From Myxococcota bacterium (lineage in GTDB: Bacteria; Myxococcota_A; UBA9160; SMWR01), in assembly GCA_039030075.1 (NCBI GenBank), contig JBCCEW010000005.1:62001-126000 (forward strand): DNA of 64,000 nt, written 5' to 3'. A program made the position numbers and the translations under genes. Below the pieces are notes generated by a model. The model had not been told where the DNA came from. It searched no databases and worked only from the letters and a program-made list of their open reading frames with translations. Shown here one piece after another: positions 35,180-43,774 of this stretch (its first letter is position 1; each line of letters starts with the position of its first letter).

Positions 35180-36712
35180 ATGGCGAGCATTTCGAGACGG
35201 GAATTGCTGGTGGGGGGAGCGTCGCTGGCGCTCACGACGGCCTGTCGCGCCCCGGCAGCCCTGGCGTCGGGGCGGGGCGCAGCGCTCTCCTTCGAGGAGT
35301 ACGTCGCCCAGGACGCGGTCGGCCTGGCGGCTCTCGTGGCCCGCAAGGAGGTCACCCCGGCCGAGCTGCTCGAGGTGGCGATCGCCCGCACCGAGGCGGT
35401 GGACCCGAAGCTCAACGCCGTGGTGATCCGCCACTTCGACGCAGCCCGCGCGGTCGCAAACATGGATCTACCAGCGGGACCGCTGTCGGGCGTGCCCTGG
35501 CTCCTGAAGGATCTGCATCTCTACGTGCGCGGCACGGTCACCAGCAACGGGTCGGTGGCCTGGAAGGACCGGGTCGCCGACTACGACAGCACGCTGGTCG
35601 AGCGCTATCGCGCGGCGGGTCTCGTGATCTTCGGGAAGACGGCGAGCCCCGAGTTCGGAGCGACGGCGGTCACCGAGTCGACGCTCTGGGGCGCGACCCG
35701 CAACCCGTGGAATCTCGCGCATACGCCGGGGGGTTCGTCGGGCGGGTCGGCGGCAGCGGTCGCGGCCGGGATCGTTCCGGCGGCGAATGCCAGCGATGGC
35801 GGTGGCTCGATCCGCATCCCCGCGTCGTGCTGCGGCCTCTTTGGTTTGAAGCCGACCCGGGGTCGGGTGCCGCGCGGACCGCACAGCTACTCGGCCCATT
35901 CCTTCTCTTGCATCCACGCGGTCACCCGCAGCGTGCGCGACAGCGCGGTGCTGCTCGATGCGTCGCGCGGGTCCGCGCCCTATGACTACACGGCGGCTCC
36001 GCCGGTCGCGCGGCCCTTCGCCGAAGAAGTGGGCCGCGACCCGGGCCCGCTGCGCGTCGGCTGGGTGAAGACACCGGTGACACGGCTGCCCGTCCATGTC
36101 GACTGCGAAGCCGCGGCCGCCCAGGTGGCGAAGCAGTGTGCCTCGTGGGGCCACACGGTCGAAGAGGTCGCGCTCCCCGTCGAGCCGCGCAAGTACTACA
36201 CCGCGGTCGGGATCAACAACGCGGTGCACACGGCGCGTCGCATCCGTGCGCGCGGCGAGGAACGCGGCCGTCCGGTCGGCCCCGACGAGATCGAACCGGG
36301 CAACTGGTCGAAGCTGGCCCAGGCCGACGGGTTGAGCGCCGATGATCTCGCGAGCGCCGAGGCGACCTTCCGCAAGACGGCGGCCGACATGGCGACCCTG
36401 ATGCAGCGCTACGACGTGCTGCTGTCGCCGACGATGGCGGCGCCGCCGGTGAAGATCGGCGTGATGAGCCTCTCGAACCCGGATCAAGAGGAATTCATCA
36501 CGGCCGCCACCGCCGCCTCGGCGTTCACCATGCTCTACAACGTGAGTGGCCAACCGGCGATGTCGCTGCCCCTGCACTGGAACGCCGCCGGCCTCCCGAT
36601 CGGCGTGATGTTCGCGGCCGCGTTCGGCCGTGAGGATCTGCTCTTCCGCCTGGCGAGCCAGATCGAGGGCGAGCTTCCCTGGTTCGGCAAGCGCCCGCCG
36701 CTCGCCGGCTGA
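35180..36712 (+). CDS. Tat-exported amidase (amidase-signature family)
   Basis: This 510-residue serine amidase hydrolyses C-N amide bonds. It starts with a twin-arginine-like signal ([21 protein letters not shown]). The family signature is complete enough to recognise: Lys in [25 protein letters not shown] holding the cis-Ser and Ser nucleophile region, and [21 protein letters not shown]. The length is usual for the family. GGAGGACGCC precedes the ATG. The predicted periplasmic location suggests action on an external amide or nitrile product. Confidence 0.87.
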   Translation: MASISRRELLVGGASLALTTACRAPAALASGRGAALSFEEYVAQDAVGLAALVARKEVTPAELLEVAIARTEAVDPKLNAVVIRHFDAARAVANMDLPAGPLSGVPWLLKDLHLYVRGTVTSNGSVAWKDRVADYDSTLVERYRAAGLVIFGKTASPEFGATAVTESTLWGATRNPWNLAHTPGGSSGGSAAAVAAGIVPAANASDGGGSIRIPASCCGLFGLKPTRGRVPRGPHSYSAHSFSCIHAVTRSVRDSAVLLDASRGSAPYDYTAAPPVARPFAEEVGRDPGPLRVGWVKTPVTRLPVHVDCEAAAAQVAKQCASWGHTVEEVALPVEPRKYYTAVGINNAVHTARRIRARGEERGRPVGPDEIEPGNWSKLAQADGLSADDLASAEATFRKTAADMATLMQRYDVLLSPTMAAPPVKIGVMSLSNPDQEEFITAATAASAFTMLYNVSGQPAMSLPLHWNAAGLPIGVMFAAAFGREDLLFRLASQIEGELPWFGKRPPLAG

Positions 36713-36743
36713 CCGCGCACCGGTTCATGCGAGAATCGGGGCC

Positions 36744-38369
36744 ATGACCGCGCATGCGCCTGCTGCTGCCCGCTGGTTCGTGGGCCCGGCGACCGATCTC
36801 CTGCTGGGCTGCGGACTCGCCTATGCCGGGTTGCTCTTGGTGTTCCTCGCGTTCGGCGACGTCTTCCTTGCCGCGACCCCGGCGTTTCTCGCGCCGCTCT
36901 TGATCCTCCTGTTCAGCTTTCCCCACTACGGCGCCACGCTGCTGCGCGTCTACGCCGAGCGACAGCAGCGGCGGCGGTACGCATTCTTTGCGTTGTGGGC
37001 GACCCTGGCGATCGTCGGCTGGTTCGTCGGCAGTCTGTACGTGCCGCTGCTGGGCTCGCTGCTGTTGACGCTCTACGTGAGTTGGAGCCCCTGGCACTAC
37101 ACCGGTCAGAATTTCGGCATCGCCGTCGCGTTCCTGCGACGCCGCGGCGTGGCCCTCGACGGCAGCGTGCGCCGCGCGCTCCACCTGTCGTTCGTGTGTT
37201 CGTTCCTGCTCTTCTTCGGCGCCATGCACGAGACGGCGAGTTGGGCGGTGAGCCGTCGGCTGCCGTTGGAGGGCGAGGGTCTCCGCTTCCTGGCCCTCGG
37301 CATCTCGCCGTGGTTCACGACGCTCGCCGCCATCGGCTACGCGGTCTCGACGCTGTGGGCCGGGATCGGGCTCGCGCGTCGGGCCCCGTTGGGGGAGCTC
37401 TTGCCGGCCGCGCTCCTGGTGCTCAGCCAGGCGCTCTGGTTCGCCGTGCCCGCGGCCGTGCGCCACTGGGGGGGCCAACCGGGGGGGCCCTTCGACCCGG
37501 CTCAGGGCGTCCTCTTCTTCTACTGGATCGCCGTGGCGCACTCGGTGCAGTACCTCTGGATCACGCGCTTCTATGCGAAGGGGAGCGCCGCCGACGCCCA
37601 GCCGGTCCCCTACTTCGGGCGCACCTTCCTCGCGGGCACCGCGCTCTGGACACTGCCCTTCGTGGTCTTCTCCCCCGGTCTCTCGGGCGGCGTGAGCCTC
37701 GAGGCGGGGTTGGCGTTGCTCGTCGCCTCGGCGATCAACGTGCACCACTTCGTCCTCGACGGCGCAATCTGGAAGCTCCGCGACGGACCCGTCGCACGGA
37801 TCCTGATCCGCGACGGCGGGCCCGACGCCGATGCTGCGTCCGCGCCGGGTCCGTCGCGCGCTGGCTGGGCGTCCGCCGTCTGGGGGACCGCGGCGCTCGG
37901 ATCCCTGTTGGCCGTCGGCGTCTACGCGATCGAACAGCACGTGCTCCCGGCGGCGGTGGCGCGCAGCGACGCGCCGGCCGCTTCGCGTTGGCTCGGCACG
38001 CTCGCGTGGCTCGGACGCGAACCGGCGAGCGGTCGCGCGACCGCGGCGCAGCTCTACCTCCGCGCCGGAGACCAGCGGTCGGCGATCCTCGAGCTCGAAC
38101 GCAGCGTGACGGCCCAGCCTGCCACGCTGCGCTTCGGTGCGCTGGTCGAGCTCCTGCTCTCGGAGGGGCGCGACGAAGAAGCTGCGGAGTGGGCGCAGCG
38201 GATGGTCGACTTCGCGCCCGAGGATCGCGCCGCGTTGGAGCTGGCCGCGCGCGCGTTCGCGCAGGCGGGTCGCGCCGAGGACGCCCGCACCATGCAGGCC
38301 CGTGCCCGAGCCCTGGCCGCCGCCCCGGCTGGCGCGCGCGCGCCGGAGGGCCGCGCCCTCGTCTACTGA
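36744..38369 (+). CDS. Polytopic membrane protein with conserved His motifs and TPR-like tail
   Basis: This 541-residue protein has about ten hydrophobic helices in residues 10-430. Several helices carry His in ordered motifs: FSFPHYGATLLR, SWSPWHYTGQNFG, VAHSVQYLW and NVHHFVLDGAIWKLRD. This pattern recalls membrane di-iron or zinc enzymes such as carotenoid oxygenase-like Brp/Blh proteins, though I cannot confirm homology. The C-terminal about 100 residues are helical repeats of TPR type. I do not recognise a named family. The ATG at 36744 follows the amidase by 31 bp. Confidence 0.6.
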   Translation: MTAHAPAAARWFVGPATDLLLGCGLAYAGLLLVFLAFGDVFLAATPAFLAPLLILLFSFPHYGATLLRVYAERQQRRRYAFFALWATLAIVGWFVGSLYVPLLGSLLLTLYVSWSPWHYTGQNFGIAVAFLRRRGVALDGSVRRALHLSFVCSFLLFFGAMHETASWAVSRRLPLEGEGLRFLALGISPWFTTLAAIGYAVSTLWAGIGLARRAPLGELLPAALLVLSQALWFAVPAAVRHWGGQPGGPFDPAQGVLFFYWIAVAHSVQYLWITRFYAKGSAADAQPVPYFGRTFLAGTALWTLPFVVFSPGLSGGVSLEAGLALLVASAINVHHFVLDGAIWKLRDGPVARILIRDGGPDADAASAPGPSRAGWASAVWGTAALGSLLAVGVYAIEQHVLPAAVARSDAPAASRWLGTLAWLGREPASGRATAAQLYLRAGDQRSAILELERSVTAQPATLRFGALVELLLSEGRDEEAAEWAQRMVDFAPEDRAALELAARAFAQAGRAEDARTMQARARALAAAPAGARAPEGRALVY

Positions 38370-38416
38370 GTGGGAGCCGCGTCGCAATGCGCGGCGAGAT
38401 GCGGGAAGCTTCGGCC

Positions 38417-38800
38417 ATGGCCCGTTTCCGCAAGCCTCTGCTCTATCTCTTGTCGGCGAACCTCTGCTTCGTCGGCTTCCTCCACTTGCTCTCGCCCGAC
38501 TTCTTCGTGTCGATCATTCCCGCGAAGTTGCCGAACCCCGAGTGGCTCAACGTGCTGGCCGGTCTCGCCGAGATCGTGATCGGCGTGTACCTGCTCGAGC
38601 CACGCACGCGCGTCTTTGCGGCCTGGGGTGCGATCGCGCTCGCCATCGCCGTCTTCCCCGCCAACGTGAACATGGCCCTCGAGAACATCGGCCCCGACGG
38701 GCCGGGCACGGGCACGCCCTTCGCGAACTGGGTGCGCCTGCCCTTCCAGGCGGTGTTCATCCTCTGGGCCTGGTGGTTCACCCAGCCCGACCCGGAGTAG
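38417..38800 (+). CDS. DoxX-like small membrane protein
   Basis: This 127-residue protein has four hydrophobic helices in the DoxX/DUF pattern: LLYLLSANLCFVGFLHLLSP with a typical F-L-H-L kink, AGLAEIVIGVYLLEPRTRV, AIALAIAVFPANVNMALE, and PFQAVFILWAWWF. This family often accompanies redox or lipid metabolism genes. The ATG at 38417 gives the first helix at once; an in-frame ATG at 38387 is possible. It follows the His-rich membrane protein by 47 bp. Confidence 0.7.
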   Translation: MARFRKPLLYLLSANLCFVGFLHLLSPDFFVSIIPAKLPNPEWLNVLAGLAEIVIGVYLLEPRTRVFAAWGAIALAIAVFPANVNMALENIGPDGPGTGTPFANWVRLPFQAVFILWAWWFTQPDPE

Positions 38801-38828
38801 GCCACTCGGGCTTCGGCCGTCGAACGGT

Positions 38829-39626
38829 CTACGCGCCGATCGCCAGCTGCCGACTGATCGCGACGAGGGTGCCGTCGGCGGTCCAGAGCTCGCCGTCCTC
38901 TTCGAGGTAGCCCGATGCGCCGTGGCGCGTGACGAAGCGGGCGAGGATCCAGTCGCCGGGTTGCCAGGGCACGCGCTCGAGGTCGGCGCGCAGGTGGACC
39001 GTGAGGTCGAGGGTCGGCACGCCGAGCGCTGGCATCGCGACCATGAAGATCGGCGGGGGCAGTGCGTCCGCCATCGCCGCGAGCATCGGTCCGTCGAGCG
39101 AGCGGTGGGCCGGCGGACGAATCCACCAGGACATGTCCGCTTCTTCGCCGCGACCGAAGGGCACGCCGGTGATCGAACGGATGTCCCATTGTCGGTGGAT
39201 CGGAAAGCTCGAGTCGCTGCCGCGGATGTGGGTCATCGTGGGGCAGTCTTCCGGCGGCTTCGCCTCGGGCATGGGCCAGGCGTCGTGGTGCACCCCTTCC
39301 CGTGGCAAAGCCCAGGTCCCCGTCGCGGTGGCGATCGTCTGCTCGCCCTGGAGCAGATCGACGCGCAGGAACGCGACCGATCGGCCGGTGCGCAGCGTCG
39401 TCGCCGCGAGGGTGGCGGGCGCGGCCTCGGGTCGGCTCAGGTAGTGAACGGTGAGCCCGCGGAGTTGCCGGCTGGGATCGGCCAGGTGGACGTCGCCCGC
39501 GTGGGCCAGCAGCGCCGCCAGGTAGCCGCCGTTCGGACCGGCGACGAGCCAGTAGTTGCGACTGATCTCGCAGCCGAAGCGGCCGGGCTCCAGCGGAGAG
39601 AGCCGGATGTCGTCATCGAGCGCCAT
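38829..39626 (-). CDS. Acyl-CoA thioesterase-like protein (hotdog fold, TesB type)
   Basis: This 265-residue double-hotdog protein has an N-terminal unit (ISRNYWLVAGPNGGYLAALLAHAG) and strand pattern RGLTVHYLSRPEAAPATLAATTLRTGRSVAFLRVDLLQGEQTIATATGTW, followed by a second unit ending LWTADGTLVAISRQLA. This is the pattern of TesB/4HBT-3 thioesterases that hydrolyse acyl-CoA thioesters. The nearby CoA ligases and P450s make a lipid or aromatic acyl-CoA substrate plausible. Confidence 0.75.
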   Translation of the reverse strand: MALDDDIRLSPLEPGRFGCEISRNYWLVAGPNGGYLAALLAHAGDVHLADPSRQLRGLTVHYLSRPEAAPATLAATTLRTGRSVAFLRVDLLQGEQTIATATGTWALPREGVHHDAWPMPEAKPPEDCPTMTHIRGSDSSFPIHRQWDIRSITGVPFGRGEEADMSWWIRPPAHRSLDGPMLAAMADALPPPIFMVAMPALGVPTLDLTVHLRADLERVPWQPGDWILARFVTRHGASGYLEEDGELWTADGTLVAISRQLAIGA

Positions 39627-39635
39627 GATCGGGGC

Positions 39636-40082
39636 TCAGGTGTAGCTCGGATCGAGCTGGATCCCGGTGTCGGCGGTCCAGGCGGCGAGTGCCTGGTTCG
39701 TGGCAGCCTCGTCGTAGCTGTCCACCAGCCGCGCGATCACGCCGTCCCGGTACTCGACGCGGGAGCGACCCTCGAGCACGAAATCGGGTAGCCCCGGCTT
39801 GTGGTAGATGATCGACCAATCGACCTCGAGGGAGTCGTCTTCGATCTCGGGGTCGCTCGGCCTGACGTCGCGACTCTCGAAGACGCGGTCGAAGCCGTCG
39901 AGCGACTTCTTCATTCCCGCGAAGATCGCGTCGGGCCCCGTCAGCTCGGCGCCGAAGCGGTCGGACTCGACGAGGTAGACGGAATCCTCGGCGAAGTAGG
40001 GGGTCAATCGCGCCCAGTCGTCGTCGACGAGGGTCTTCTCGAAATCGGCGGCGTAGGGGAGAAAGCGCTCGAGGGGGGTCAT
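39636..40082 (-). CDS. SnoaL/NTF2-like protein
   Basis: This 148-residue protein has the cone-shaped NTF2-like fold signature: N-terminal FEKTLVDDDWARLTPYFAEDSVYLVE, PDAIFAGMKKSL and C-terminal beta strands with EGRSRVEYRDGVIARLVDSYDE. Such proteins act as isomerases or dehydratases or as small-molecule binders. It precedes the thioesterase by 9 bp in the same operon. The ATG at 40082 was chosen over an upstream start without a domain. Confidence 0.75.
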   Translation of the reverse strand: MTPLERFLPYAADFEKTLVDDDWARLTPYFAEDSVYLVESDRFGAELTGPDAIFAGMKKSLDGFDRVFESRDVRPSDPEIEDDSLEVDWSIIYHKPGLPDFVLEGRSRVEYRDGVIARLVDSYDEAATNQALAAWTADTGIQLDPSYT

Positions 40083-40181
40083 GAGGGCTCCAGTGGGGCG
40101 CGCTTCGCGAGCATACCGCGCTCCCCGGCGCACACCGGCGCGCCGCTAAGTCCCCGGTTTCGGAGCCGTTAATGGCGCTAC

Positions 40182-40207
40182 GGGAGTCTGCTGGTGCGGC
40201 GGCTCCC
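40182..40207 (+). promoter_or_regulatory. Leader hairpin before an IPTL-tailed gene
   Basis: GGGAGTC (40182-40188) pairs with GGCTCCC (40201-40207) with one G-U pair, leaving a 12-base loop. It lies 18 bp before the ATG at 40226, and a GCGGAGG ribosome site follows directly. It could modulate translation; no known riboswitch was recognised. Confidence 0.3.
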
Positions 40208-40225
40208 CCAAAGCGGAGGTTCTTC

Positions 40226-40798
40226 ATGCGGCGCATCCTCGTTTGTCTCGTCTTGCTGCTGCCCGGTGGGGCGCTGGCCGACATCACCCAGCAGATCGAC
40301 TTCACCTTCAACGTGTCGGCGAGCGCTCCCCAGACCCCGATCAGCGGATCGATCCAGGTCCTGGCGGACGAGACCAACAACAACCTGCCGACGGCGATCC
40401 TGTCGATCGATCTGACGATCGATGGGAACGTCTACGCGGTGGGCGACGTGGGCATCTCGGCCTCTGGCTCGACGGCGACGATCGGGGGGCTGTTGAACGG
40501 GCCCGAGATCGTGGCGAGTGGGGGACACGACTTCGGGATCACCTACAACGCGTCGACGGGGGCGCCCTCGTTCTTCCCCTTCACATTCGCGACGCCGACT
40601 TCGGGACCCTGGCAGAGCATTCCGCCCGTGCCCGAGTTCACGATCACGACGATCTCGAGCCCCGCACCCGTCCCGAGTCTGCGCCCGTGGGCGATCAACG
40701 TGTTGGCGGCACTCGCCGTCTTCCTGCTCGGACGCAGCCTGCTGCAGACGTTCCGCGACGACGACGCCGCGTCCGAGGAGCCGAGAACCGAGCGCTAG
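40226..40798 (+). CDS. Exported protein with IPTL-like sorting tail
   Basis: This 190-residue protein has a signal peptide (RRILVCLVLLLPGGALA). A Thr/Ser-rich beta ectodomain follows. The tail VPSLRPWAINVLAALAVFLLGRSL plus an acidic/basic end resembles IPTL-type sorting signals more than PEP-CTERM. A hairpin and a strong GGAGG site precede the ATG. Its stop TAG lies in CTAG (40795-40798), shared with the facing SnoaL-like gene. Confidence 0.7.
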   Translation: MRRILVCLVLLLPGGALADITQQIDFTFNVSASAPQTPISGSIQVLADETNNNLPTAILSIDLTIDGNVYAVGDVGISASGSTATIGGLLNGPEIVASGGHDFGITYNASTGAPSFFPFTFATPTSGPWQSIPPVPEFTITTISSPAPVPSLRPWAINVLAALAVFLLGRSLLQTFRDDDAASEEPRTER

Positions 40799-41355
40799 GC
40801 CTCGATGTCGGCGATCTCCGAGAACCAGTCGTACTCGCTCGCGCGAGTCCAGCCCGGCATCTTCGAGCCCTTCTTCATGCGCTCGAGCATTTTCTCGGTG
40901 AGCTGACCGTTCTGGGCCATCGCGCCGAACACGGCGCCGGCGCAGGCGTGGTCGAAGAAGTCGCGCTGCCAGGCCCACTTGAAGTCGCCCCCGTAGCGGA
41001 ACCAGGATCCGCCGGTGCCGCGGATCTCGTAGTTCACCCCGTCGGGGTCCTTGACGGGGGCGACCTGGCGCCAGATGCCGATGAACTCGGCCTTCTGATC
41101 ATCGATCAGGGTGCGGACGTAGGGGTAGGTCCAGTGCTCGAGGCCGGCCATCTCGGTGCCGAAGGCCCATTCCTTGATCTGCTGCTTGCCGCGCGCGACG
41201 AAGTCCCAGTTGGGACCGGTGGTCCAGGTATAGACGGCGTCGTCGGTGAAGAACTCGGCCATCGGCGACCAGTCACCGGTGCGACCGGCCTCGTTGTTGG
41301 CGGCGACCCAGCGGTCGACCATCTCTTGCAGCTCTTCGCGGGGAAACGCGGGCAT
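40795..41355 (-). CDS. SnoaL-like protein, partner of the CYP51-ferredoxin gene
   Basis: This 186-residue NTF2-fold protein has LQEMVDRWVAANNEAGRTGDWSPMAEFFTDDAVYTW as the helical half and YEIRGTGGSWFRYGGDFKWAWQRDFFDHACAG in the sheet. The ATG at 41355 is 2 bp downstream of the P450 stop (41358), so the two are coupled. Similar small proteins are found with P450s and steroid enzymes, for example ketosteroid isomerase relatives; that function here is an inference. Confidence 0.75.
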   Translation of the reverse strand: MPAFPREELQEMVDRWVAANNEAGRTGDWSPMAEFFTDDAVYTWTTGPNWDFVARGKQQIKEWAFGTEMAGLEHWTYPYVRTLIDDQKAEFIGIWRQVAPVKDPDGVNYEIRGTGGSWFRYGGDFKWAWQRDFFDHACAGAVFGAMAQNGQLTEKMLERMKKGSKMPGWTRASEYDWFSEIADIEA

Positions 41356-41357
41356 CG

Positions 41358-42989
41358 TCAAGACTCCTCGAGGGTGAGTGCCCGGGTCGGGCAGTGTTGG
41401 ACGGCGGTTTCGACCCGGGCGCGCTCGTCGGCGTCCGGGGTTTCCTGCAGCAGGACGACCTTGCGCTCGGCGTCGTCGACGCGAAACACGCCCGGTGCCT
41501 CGGCCATGCAGACGCCGTGGCCCTGGCAGAGGTCGAGGTCGACCGAGACGCGGCAACCGCCTGCCGGGACGTCGGAACGCGACGCGGCTCTCGCGGCCGC
41601 AGCCGTCTGTGTCGCCTTGCGGCGCCGGTAGCGCACGCGACAGGGCTGCTCGAGCTGCACGACCATCTTCGAGTGGTCGTTGCGGTAGGACGCGGGCGGC
41701 TGGGCCAGCTCGAACTCGTAGGCGCGTAGCAGGTCGCTGAAGATCGCCTTCAGCTGCATCATCGCAAAGGCCGAACCGACGCAGCGGTGGCGGCCGGCGC
41801 CGAAGGGGATGTAGGCGAAGAGCTGCTTGTCTTCCTCCCGGCCTTTCTCGTAGCGCCCCGGGTCGAAGCGGTCGGGATCGGGGAAGCACTCGGGCATCCG
41901 GTTCGATACCGCGGGCGACACACCGACGAGCTTTCCCGCAGGCACCGTCCAGCCCTTGTAGTGGAAATCGTGGACCACCTTCCGCATCAGGATGATCAGC
42001 GGCGGGTGGAGTCGCAGCGCTTCCTGGATGGCGTTCTCGAGCTGGGGGATCTCGCGCAGGGCCTGGTAGCTGATCTCGCGGCCGTCGGCGTAGAGCTCGT
42101 CGAGCTCTTCCACGACCGGCTTCAGGGTGTGCGGGTTGCGCAGGAGCTCGATCAGCGTCCAGGCCGCCGTGCCCGAGGTGGTGTGGTGACCGGCGAACAT
42201 CAGCGAGATGAACATCCCGGTGATCTGATCGACCGTGTAGCGGGGCTGGCCATCCTTGTCCTTCAGGCCGAGCAACACGTCGAAGAGCTCGGGCTTCGTG
42301 TCGGGGTCGTTGCGACGTCGCTCGAACACACCGGTCAAGAGCTCGACCAGGCGACGCCGCGCGCGATCGCGCTGCCAGAAGACCGGCAGCGGAAGGTGGG
42401 GGTTCACGTAGGCGAGGGCGTCGGTGCCCTTCTCGAGTTCGTAGAAGGTGGCGTAGTACTCGTCGGTGAGTTCTTCGCGGAACTCGGGCCCGATCAGACA
42501 CGCGCTCGAGGTGTACATGGTGAGCTCGGAGAAGAAGTCGAGCAGATCGACCTCCCCCGCATCTCCGAGCCGCTCCAGCATGCGCTGGGTCTCGCGCGAG
42601 ATGGTGTCGGCGTGGCCCTTCATGTACTCGGCGCGCAGGGACTGGTTGCGGAGCGCTTGCTTGCGCTGCTCCGGAGTCGCGTCGAAGACGACGCCCTCTC
42701 CGAATACCGGTGTCATGAATGGGTAGGCGGCGGCCTGGTCGAGCTGCTCGTCGGGCGCGCGGAAGAAGGCCTCCTGGGCCTCTTCGCCCATCAGCATCAC
42801 CACCCGGTTGCCCGCGAAGTCGATCTCGCCGATCTCCCCGAGCTCGTCGCGCACGCGCTGGAAGAGCTCGATCGGACGCTTGCGCAGCTCGAGCAGGTGC
42901 CCGAGCAGCGGCCAGTGGCGCGACAGGGGGGGCGGCGCGGCACCGCCTGCAGCGTCGGTGGGCGGCGGGGAAGCGGCGGCAGAGGCCAT
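41358..42989 (-). CDS. CYP51-type cytochrome P450 fused to a [3Fe-4S] ferredoxin
   Basis: This 543-residue fusion has residues about 20-460 as a P450. The I-helix AGHHTTSGTAAWTLIEL and heme loop FGAGRHRCVGSAFAMMQ (Cys near 403) match bacterial sterol 14-alpha-demethylases. After an Arg/Ala-rich linker, residues about 480-543 form a single-cluster ferredoxin with C-x5-C (LCQGHGVC) and CPTRAL. Fused CYP51-ferredoxin is known from Methylococcus capsulatus. It would remove the sterol 14-methyl group with built-in electron transfer. GAGGA precedes the ATG. The operon continues with a SnoaL-like gene and diverges from TetR. Confidence 0.85.
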   Translation of the reverse strand: MASAAASPPPTDAAGGAAPPPLSRHWPLLGHLLELRKRPIELFQRVRDELGEIGEIDFAGNRVVMLMGEEAQEAFFRAPDEQLDQAAAYPFMTPVFGEGVVFDATPEQRKQALRNQSLRAEYMKGHADTISRETQRMLERLGDAGEVDLLDFFSELTMYTSSACLIGPEFREELTDEYYATFYELEKGTDALAYVNPHLPLPVFWQRDRARRRLVELLTGVFERRRNDPDTKPELFDVLLGLKDKDGQPRYTVDQITGMFISLMFAGHHTTSGTAAWTLIELLRNPHTLKPVVEELDELYADGREISYQALREIPQLENAIQEALRLHPPLIILMRKVVHDFHYKGWTVPAGKLVGVSPAVSNRMPECFPDPDRFDPGRYEKGREEDKQLFAYIPFGAGRHRCVGSAFAMMQLKAIFSDLLRAYEFELAQPPASYRNDHSKMVVQLEQPCRVRYRRRKATQTAAAARAASRSDVPAGGCRVSVDLDLCQGHGVCMAEAPGVFRVDDAERKVVLLQETPDADERARVETAVQHCPTRALTLEES

Positions 42990-43029
42990 GGCAGGTCCTC
43001 GCGGCGCGGAGAACCCGCGCGACACGGGA

Positions 43030-43076
43030 AGCCTATGCCATTTACCATTTCCAGTCAATGTAAATGGTGATAGACT
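43030..43076. promoter_or_regulatory. Divergent promoters with palindromic operator (CYP51-ferredoxin / TetR)
   Basis: CCATTTAC (43038-43045) and GTAAATGG (43060-43067) form a perfect inverted repeat in an AT-rich island. The minus-strand promoter reads TTGACT, 17 bp, TAGGCT (43058 to 43030) toward the P450 gene. The plus-strand promoter reads TTTCCA, 17 bp, TAGACT (43048-43076) toward TetR. The repeat overlaps both -35 elements, so one TetR dimer could shut both. Confidence 0.65.
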
Positions 43077-43139
43077 CTGCGGCGTTCGGAGGGCCCGGGT
43101 CGGGCCCGGGAGGCCGTCATCGCCGCTACCAAGCCCGCC

Positions 43140-43745
43140 ATGCGCGTGACGGCTCCGCCGCGCCGGCGACGCAGTCACGCCGAACGCACGGCGGAGACGC
43201 GGGGCCGCGTGCTCGCTGCCGTCGTCGCCTGCATCGCCGAACTCGGCTTCCAGCGCACCACCGGCGGCGAGATCGCGCGCCGCGCGGGCGTGAGCTGGGG
43301 AGCGATCCAGCATCACTTCGGCGACAAGAACGGGGTGCTCGCTGCGGCGCTCGAAGCGTCGTTCGCGCGCTTCGCCGAGGCCCTCGGTGAACCGGATGCG
43401 ACGGGCAGCGTTTCCGAGCGGGTCGACACCTTCGTCGACCGCGCCTGGCACCACTTCCGCAGCGATCACTACCGCACCACCTTCGAGATCCTGCTGAACC
43501 TGCCGCCCGAGCTGGACGCGCGCTGGGCGGTCGGCACACTGCGCACCTGGAGCCGGATCTGGCAGGACTTCTTCCCCGAGAGTCGGCTCTCGAAACGCGA
43601 GACGACCGACCTGATGCACTACGCGACGTCGGTGCTCTCGGGCCTCGCCACGGCGAACGTGCTCGAGGGCCGCAGCCCGCAGGTCGCCGCCCGCAGTCTC
43701 GCCTTCTTGAAGGACACGTTGGTCCGCGAGCTGCAGCAGCGTTGA
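43140..43745 (+). CDS. TetR-family transcriptional regulator
   Basis: This 201-residue protein has an N-terminal helix-turn-helix: ETRGRVLAAVVACIAELGFQRTTGGEIARRAGVSWGAIQHHFGDKNGVLAAAL. The C-terminal helical ligand domain holds Trp/Phe-rich segments. It is divergent from the CYP51-ferredoxin operon and probably controls it through the site at 43038-43067. No clear Shine-Dalgarno sequence precedes the ATG. Confidence 0.88.
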   Translation: MRVTAPPRRRRSHAERTAETRGRVLAAVVACIAELGFQRTTGGEIARRAGVSWGAIQHHFGDKNGVLAAALEASFARFAEALGEPDATGSVSERVDTFVDRAWHHFRSDHYRTTFEILLNLPPELDARWAVGTLRTWSRIWQDFFPESRLSKRETTDLMHYATSVLSGLATANVLEGRSPQVAARSLAFLKDTLVRELQQR

Positions 43746-43774
43746 ACGCCGCGGGCGGATCGACCCGGCCGGCG

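Noticed and set aside
40172-40225. A riboswitch in the leader of the gene at 40226
   Set aside because: The hairpin at 40182-40207 is real, but the conserved loops of c-di-GMP or other common riboswitches are not there. I report only a hairpin.
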